Shown: in pieces, positions 59,839-64,000 of the stretch | Layout of the letters: each line of letters begins with the position of its first letter | Numbering within the stretch: position 1 is the stretch's first letter | From: Entomospira nematocerorum | Lineage (GTDB): Bacteria > Spirochaetota > Spirochaetia > WRBN01 | Direction: 5' to 3' | Assembly (NCBI RefSeq): GCF_028748105.1 | Contig: NZ_CP118168.1 | Span: forward strand, 1,240,001-1,304,000 | Length of the DNA stretch: 64,000 nt | Position numbers and translations under genes: made by a program | Notes under the pieces: generated by a model | What the model saw: the letters and a program-made list of their open reading frames with translations, nothing else | What the model was told of the DNA's origin: nothing | The model's database searches: none

Positions 59839-60930
59839 ATGAATCCGAAAGAACAACAAAGTCATCATAAAAACAATAGCAGAACTGTTGCCGTAATTGG
59901 TGCAGGTGCATTTGGCACAGCTCTAGCGAAGATATTAGCTGAAAAAGGCGTTGATGTCGCTATATGGGCTTATAAGGAAGAAACTGCCACTGATATCAAT
60001 ACGCGTCATCAGAATGCAGAATTTCTCCCAGATGTAACCCTTCCCTCAAGCTTGACAGCTAGCAGTGATCTTGCTGCAGTAGTCGCTAGTCGTGATGTTA
60101 TCCTTCTCGTTACTCCCTCTAGTGTACTTATCGAGACTGCTAGAAGACTTATCACCATTCCATCCGTTGCTGATGGTAAGCCAATTATTGCATGTGCAAC
60201 TAAAGGCCTTTTGCGATCACCCTCTGGAGATGGACAACTGTTGCTTGATGGACTAGAAAACTATCTTCCTGGTTTCTATAAAGGGAATATGGTTTATCTA
60301 TCAGGACCAAGTCATGCAGAGGAAATTGCACTGGGAAAAGTCACAGCCCTCATTGCTGCATCACAGAATCCGATGCACGCCATTATCATACGAGAACTTT
60401 TTAGTGCGCCAACACTACGCGTCTTTTCGAGCATCGATGTGAGTGGAGTACAAGTTGTTGCTGCACTAAAAAATGTTGTAGCTATCGCATTTGGAGCTAT
60501 TGAAGCCTATGCAGAAAGAACCAATAATATTGGTGATAATACAGAGAGCTTCCTTCTCTCGGGAGGCCTGAATGAAATCATGATTCTTGCACGTGCCATG
60601 GGATCTACTCATATCGAAACAGTAACTGGGCCTGCAGGAATTGGAGATCTTGATGTTACATGTCGCAGTAAATATGGTCGCAATCGCCGATTTGGTCGCT
60701 CCATTGTTGAAGGGAATCTACTCAATGATTTCACGGATCTCGATGATCTGATGAGTAACGTAACTGCAAAGGTTGGTTATCTTCCAGAAGGTGTCTTTGC
60801 CGCTCGTACCGCCTATCTCATTGCAAAGAAGTATAACTTACGTACACCCATGTTTAATGCAATCTATCGCGTTCTTAACAAAGAATTGGATGTAGAAATT
60901 GCAATTCAAGAGCTGGTTTTTGGGCTTTAG
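59839..60930 (+). CDS. gpsA: Glycerol-3-phosphate dehydrogenase [NAD(P)+]
   Basis: 363 residues. NAD(P) loop VAVIGAGAFGTALAKILA, then CATKGLL, LSGPSHAEEI and the catalytic-lysine stretch VAALKNVVAIAFGA. TGPAGIGDLDVTCRSKYGRN is the usual C-terminal signature. It makes sn-glycerol 3-phosphate for phospholipids. The N-terminus carries about 15 extra polar residues. First gene of gpsA-nadD-yqeK/MBL. Confidence 0.96.
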   Translation: MNPKEQQSHHKNNSRTVAVIGAGAFGTALAKILAEKGVDVAIWAYKEETATDINTRHQNAEFLPDVTLPSSLTASSDLAAVVASRDVILLVTPSSVLIETARRLITIPSVADGKPIIACATKGLLRSPSGDGQLLLDGLENYLPGFYKGNMVYLSGPSHAEEIALGKVTALIAASQNPMHAIIIRELFSAPTLRVFSSIDVSGVQVVAALKNVVAIAFGAIEAYAERTNNIGDNTESFLLSGGLNEIMILARAMGSTHIETVTGPAGIGDLDVTCRSKYGRNRRFGRSIVEGNLLNDFTDLDDLMSNVTAKVGYLPEGVFAARTAYLIAKKYNLRTPMFNAIYRVLNKELDVEIAIQELVFGL

Positions 60931-60933
60931 CTG

Positions 60934-61500
60934 ATGGCTGATTCGATAATTCTCTTTGGTGGAACCTTTGATCCAGTTCATGTGGCTCATATTGCTATTG
61001 CTAGTCGTGCACGCTCATTGGTTGCAGCCAAAGAGGTCTTATTCATGCCTACTCGGCAAAATCCACTCAAAGACTCTCTTGCTGCGCCATTAGAGAATCG
61101 CATCGATATGCTGAATATCGCTACAGAGCACCTCCCATGGGCTCATATTGTCCCTCCATCGGCAGAGCGTGATCCCGACTATACAATTACGGCAATTGAG
61201 AGCCTCTATAGAGAACGAAACTTCACATCTCCTCCCTATTTTCTTATTGGAGAAGATCTTATTGATACATTACCACGCTGGCATCGAGTACAAGAGTTAC
61301 TACAAATGGTTCATCTTATTATAGTCTCCCGTAGTAATAATGAGCATATTTCCTGCCCGTATCCCCATGTATCCCTCATTATTCCTCTTTTAGACATCAC
61401 AAGTACATCAATTAGAAACGATACACAAATGGCATATCATGAACAACATTTACATCCAAAGGTGTGGGAGTACATAAAACGTGAACGACTCTATTGCTGA
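60934..61500 (+). CDS. nadD: Nicotinate-nucleotide adenylyltransferase
   Basis: 188 residues. LFGGTFDPVHVAHIAIA contains the nucleotidyltransferase GTFDPxHxxH motif, and ITSTSIRNDTQ the ISSTxIR-like end motif. It makes deamido-NAD from nicotinate mononucleotide and ATP. It starts three bases after gpsA, and the YqeK fusion gene begins inside its last 20 bases. Confidence 0.94.
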   Translation: MADSIILFGGTFDPVHVAHIAIASRARSLVAAKEVLFMPTRQNPLKDSLAAPLENRIDMLNIATEHLPWAHIVPPSAERDPDYTITAIESLYRERNFTSPPYFLIGEDLIDTLPRWHRVQELLQMVHLIIVSRSNNEHISCPYPHVSLIIPLLDITSTSIRNDTQMAYHEQHLHPKVWEYIKRERLYC

Positions 61501-62716
61501 ACAGATTCGCTCCTTGGCGAAAAAAGAGCTATCACCTTGGCGATATAATCATACTGCTAGGGTCGTCCTGCTAATGCAAAATATAGCCAAGCGTCTCTAT
61601 CTTAATGAGGATCTTGCAAGTATTGCCGGCTGGGCACATGATATTGCCAAAGAATGGGATGATACCACTCTGTTAGCAAAAATCCATCATTATCACCGTA
61701 GTCATTATCTTCAATCACATAGTAGTAGTGCTCTTTGGCATGGACTTGTTGCTATGCCGTATATCACCGAAAGAATTGGCTACTACAATCAAGAGGTAGA
61801 TCACGCCATTATTCATCACTCTACTGGCAGTCTTCAAGAACACTGGTTAACCCAATTACTCTTTATCTCTGATGCTTTTGAACCAGGAAGATCCTTTATT
61901 ACCCCCTTTTATCAATCAATCATAGCAGTAGCTCCCTTACAAGAACTCATGCAGCTCGTATTAACACAATCTATAACAGAGCTCTCTATGCAAAAAAAAG
62001 AAATTAGCCCCCTAACAAAGCAACTTTATCATACCATGAGGAACAGTATGCAAAAACAACTTAAATCATTCCATCAAAATGCCCTAAAGGAAAATACCTA
62101 TCTCTTCTTTTATGATCAAGAAATGATTATTATTGATCCAGGTGTAAAACCAGAATATCTAGCAAGTTCTATCCTAAGCTTTAAACCATCATCTGTCAAA
62201 ATTCTCTACACCCATGGACACTTTGATCACATTATCTATGGTCATGCTCTTGAGCAATTTCTCAAAACGGAGAATATACCTTATAGTAGCTATGCACCCA
62301 AAAGAGATCAACAATATTTTGATGCACACGAAGGACTTCTCCATATTCAACATATCATTCAATCATACGGACTTTCTCATGAGTATGAGTGTATGGCAGT
62401 GCCGCATATTGATCACTTTCTGACGCACAATCAATCTCTAAATTTTATAGATCTGATTTTCTATGAAACACCTGGGCACACAGCAGGAAGTGGTATCTTT
62501 CACAGTGCGCAAGAACACTTTATGTTTACAGGTGATACCATCTTTGCTAATGGATCAATTGGTCGTACTGATTTTCCAGATAGTTCTTCAGCTGATATGG
62601 CTCAATCCCTATCTATGATTTTCAAAACTTTCAGTCTAGATACTATCATCTATCCAGGCCATGGCATGGCATCTACATTAGAAAAAGAAATTCAGTTTCA
62701 TTCATACATGCTATAA
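61481..62716 (+). CDS. YqeK-like HD phosphohydrolase fused to a metallo-beta-lactamase domain
   Basis: 411 residues in two parts. Residues 1-195 are a YqeK-type HD domain: NHTARVV, GWAHDIAKEW, LWHGLVAM and IHHSTG, all histidine and aspartate ligands intact. YqeK proteins cleave diadenosine tetraphosphate. Residues about 197-411 are a glyoxalase II-type metallo-beta-lactamase: NALKENTYLFFYD, IIIDPG, THGHFDH, PGHTAGSG, FTGDTIFANGSIGRTDFP and IYPGHG, metal ligands intact. The start is GTG 61481, overlapping nadD by 20 bases. The linkage nadD-yqeK is usual; the fusion is not known to me. No frameshift or stop lies between the parts. Confidence 0.88.
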   Translation: MNDSIAEQIRSLAKKELSPWRYNHTARVVLLMQNIAKRLYLNEDLASIAGWAHDIAKEWDDTTLLAKIHHYHRSHYLQSHSSSALWHGLVAMPYITERIGYYNQEVDHAIIHHSTGSLQEHWLTQLLFISDAFEPGRSFITPFYQSIIAVAPLQELMQLVLTQSITELSMQKKEISPLTKQLYHTMRNSMQKQLKSFHQNALKENTYLFFYDQEMIIIDPGVKPEYLASSILSFKPSSVKILYTHGHFDHIIYGHALEQFLKTENIPYSSYAPKRDQQYFDAHEGLLHIQHIIQSYGLSHEYECMAVPHIDHFLTHNQSLNFIDLIFYETPGHTAGSGIFHSAQEHFMFTGDTIFANGSIGRTDFPDSSSADMAQSLSMIFKTFSLDTIIYPGHGMASTLEKEIQFHSYML

Positions 62717-62752
62717 AAACTTCTTGTATAGTCGTAAATTTTAGGATTAAAT

Positions 62753-63349
62753 TTGCCGAAGATTATTAGTATGAAATATCTTCATCTCCTTCTATGGACA
62801 TTATTCAGTGTCGGTACTCTCGCTGCATTTGAAGAGGTTGGCTTAGCCAGCTGGTATGGTGGTAAATTTCAAGGACGCAAAACAGCAAATGGAGAAATTT
62901 TTGATACATATAAAATTTCTGCAGCACATAAGTCGCTTCCTTTTGGAACCATTGTTAGTGTAGAGAATTTAGAGAATGGCAAGAAACTTGATGTCAGAGT
63001 GAATGATCGTGGTCCATATATCCAAGGACGTATTATCGATCTCTCCTACGCGGCTGCAAAGGAGTTAGGTATTCTGAATCAAGGAATAGCGCAGGTTAAA
63101 ATTACCGCTAAAGCGGGAACGGCAGAGTTAGCAAGTCTTGCAACCATACAGGTGGGAGCTTTTAAAAATATTGTATATGCCAAAAAGATGAAGGATATGC
63201 TTATCGAGGCAGGATTCACTCCCTATGCCATCATGACTACATCTGGCTTAGTTCGGATTGAAATCAAAAATATTCCCAAAAAAGAAGCGGAGTCCACCGT
63301 TAGTCAATTGAAAGCACTAGGTATTCAGAATCCACTAATTAAAACATAA
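62753..63349 (+). CDS. RlpA-like protein with SPOR domain
   Basis: 198 residues. Signal peptide (MKYLHLLLWTLFSVGTLAAF), then a double-psi beta-barrel: GLASWYGGKFQGRKTANGEI, LPFGTIVSVENLENGKKLDV, RVNDRGPYIQGRIIDLSYAA. The C-terminal about 70 residues are a SPOR domain (TIQVGAFKNIVYAKKMKDML), which binds denuded septal peptidoglycan. RlpA proteins are septal lytic transglycosylases or their inactive relatives. TTG 62753 is correctly spaced from AGGA; ATG 62771 is the alternative. It is convergent with comF, overlapping by 11 bases. Confidence 0.9.
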   Translation: MPKIISMKYLHLLLWTLFSVGTLAAFEEVGLASWYGGKFQGRKTANGEIFDTYKISAAHKSLPFGTIVSVENLENGKKLDVRVNDRGPYIQGRIIDLSYAAAKELGILNQGIAQVKITAKAGTAELASLATIQVGAFKNIVYAKKMKDMLIEAGFTPYAIMTTSGLVRIEIKNIPKKEAESTVSQLKALGIQNPLIKT

Positions 63350-63977
63350 TCTCTAAAAAATCACTCTTCATCAAAGGCGGGATACTCATCGACAAACTAA
63401 TACTCCGTACATCTAAGGCTCCATGTTCATAGAGTACTTTAGCACTGTGATATAAGGTTGATCCAGTTGTATAAATATCATCAAGAATAATCCACCTCTT
63501 GCCATATACGATCTTCATTGACCTTTTAGGAATGTAAATATTGCCATCTTGGGCTCTTCGCCGTTCCATCCAATCCAAATTTTTTTGTTGTATATTTTTT
63601 TTCTTACGCAAAAAAGTATACACATTCACAATACCATACGAACCTAACTCCTTCTTAATGGCATCCATTAAGTGCTCTCGTTTTTTACTTGGAGCTAAGA
63701 CGTATACATACTCCTTTTCCTTTAGATGTATCATATAGTTATATAAAAGACGACCCCAATAGCGCTTATAGCTATATATATGAGAAAATTTTGCTACATA
63801 AAGACTACTTTTTACCTTCCCCACTAAGAGACTTAATGATTCATGCTGATAGGAAAATGGAATGCGATGATACTCCATCTGAATGCAACTATCACACCAT
63901 TGTATACCCTTCTCTCTATTAAAAGGAATTGAACAATGAACGCAGTAAGCTACAGAAGCAATATTGCCAATGTTCAT
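63339..63977 (-). CDS. ComF-family phosphoribosyltransferase-like protein
   Basis: About 212 residues. N-terminal zinc site CVHC and CDSC (about 12-30), then a long helical part, QQKNLDWMERRRAQDGNIYI and the PRPP loop WIILDDIYTTGSTLYHSA. ComF proteins serve DNA uptake or related recombination in naturally competent bacteria; in others their role is open. ATG 63977 is chosen; a TTG three codons upstream (63986) is also possible. Confidence 0.87.
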   Translation of the reverse strand: MNIGNIASVAYCVHCSIPFNREKGIQWCDSCIQMEYHRIPFSYQHESLSLLVGKVKSSLYVAKFSHIYSYKRYWGRLLYNYMIHLKEKEYVYVLAPSKKREHLMDAIKKELGSYGIVNVYTFLRKKKNIQQKNLDWMERRRAQDGNIYIPKRSMKIVYGKRWIILDDIYTTGSTLYHSAKVLYEHGALDVRSISLSMSIPPLMKSDFLEIMF

Positions 63978-64000
63978 AGATGTCAACTCATTCCAACATG

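Noticed and set aside
1..64000. tRNA genes, insertion sequences, prophage or integrase genes
   Set aside because: Intergenic gaps were read for cloverleaf ends, inverted terminal repeats and transposase-like proteins; none was found by eye. A tRNAscan or ISfinder run could still find something short.

Overview
The window is an AT-rich chromosomal segment of a spirochaete. The clearest marker is a periplasmic flagellin FlaB (14245-15105) with the MIINHNMSAM start and the MWLHIGANMDQR signature of spirochaetal FlaB. Supporting markers are a WhiG/FliA sigma factor next to FapA, tandem Bmp/PnrA-type lipoproteins, EF-G of the spirochaete/mitochondrial type, and two RND efflux adaptors without an alpha-hairpin, as known for Borrelia BesA. 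Composition and gene content do not match Borrelia or Treponema pallidum closely. A host-associated Spirochaetales lineage such as the insect-gut Entomospira group is a guess that a 16S or FlaB search would test. I see no tRNA or rRNA gene, insertion sequence, prophage or CRISPR array.

Layout. 1-408: 5' part of cysS. 606-4760: efflux adaptor plus RND pump. 4748-8702: three coupled genes on the minus strand, encoding a repeat protein with about 46 octapeptides, a 159-aa unknown and a DUF115/Maf-type motility protein. 9000-14058: an acyl-CoA operon (etfA, etfB, acyl-CoA dehydrogenase, MaoC hydratase, CoA-transferase) fitting butyryl-CoA formation and butyrate release. 14245-15581: flaB with an elaborate leader, divergent from polA. 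15582-20031: polA, glgC and a small zinc-ribbon gene. 20033-24459: a motility-type operon with whiG, fapA and three unknowns. 24627-26497: trxA, an atypical trxB and a GerMN gene. 26757-29121: two tandem Bmp lipoproteins, each with its own consensus promoter and terminator. 29628-35741: a complete tripartite efflux operon (TolC, adaptor, RND, PII-like protein).

35736-40956: tatD, split chromate transporter, feoA, queA, HIT protein, a secreted CBM48-like protein and rsmE. 40967-45086: rRNA methyltransferase, murE and an outer-membrane barrel. 45420-47335: fliS, a possible second flagellar chaperone and a lipoprotein. 47391-51479: an envelope cluster with a LamG/FN3 protein, a degenerate HD-GYP protein, a secreted unknown and a lipoprotein. 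51649-54312: polyprenyl-phosphate sugar transferase plus Wzi-like barrel. 54337-59227: lptG, lptF, dut and fusA. 59390-59626: a small membrane protein. 59839-63349: gpsA, nadD, a YqeK-metallo-beta-lactamase fusion and rlpA. 63339-63977: comF.

The most interesting signals are these. (1) The flaB leader has a near-consensus CsrA site (11 of 12 bases) in a small hairpin and a second GGA-rich site in the loop of a hairpin that closes on the flaB start codon; a sigma-28-like promoter lies upstream. (2) A 1.1-kb array of 24-bp repeats lies inside a gene translationally coupled to a Maf-like protein. (3) A thioredoxin reductase lacks both NADPH-binding motifs. (4) YqeK is fused to a metallo-beta-lactamase domain. 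(5) An HD-GYP protein has lost several metal ligands. (6) The polA leader can form mutually exclusive pairings that cover or expose its ribosome-binding site.
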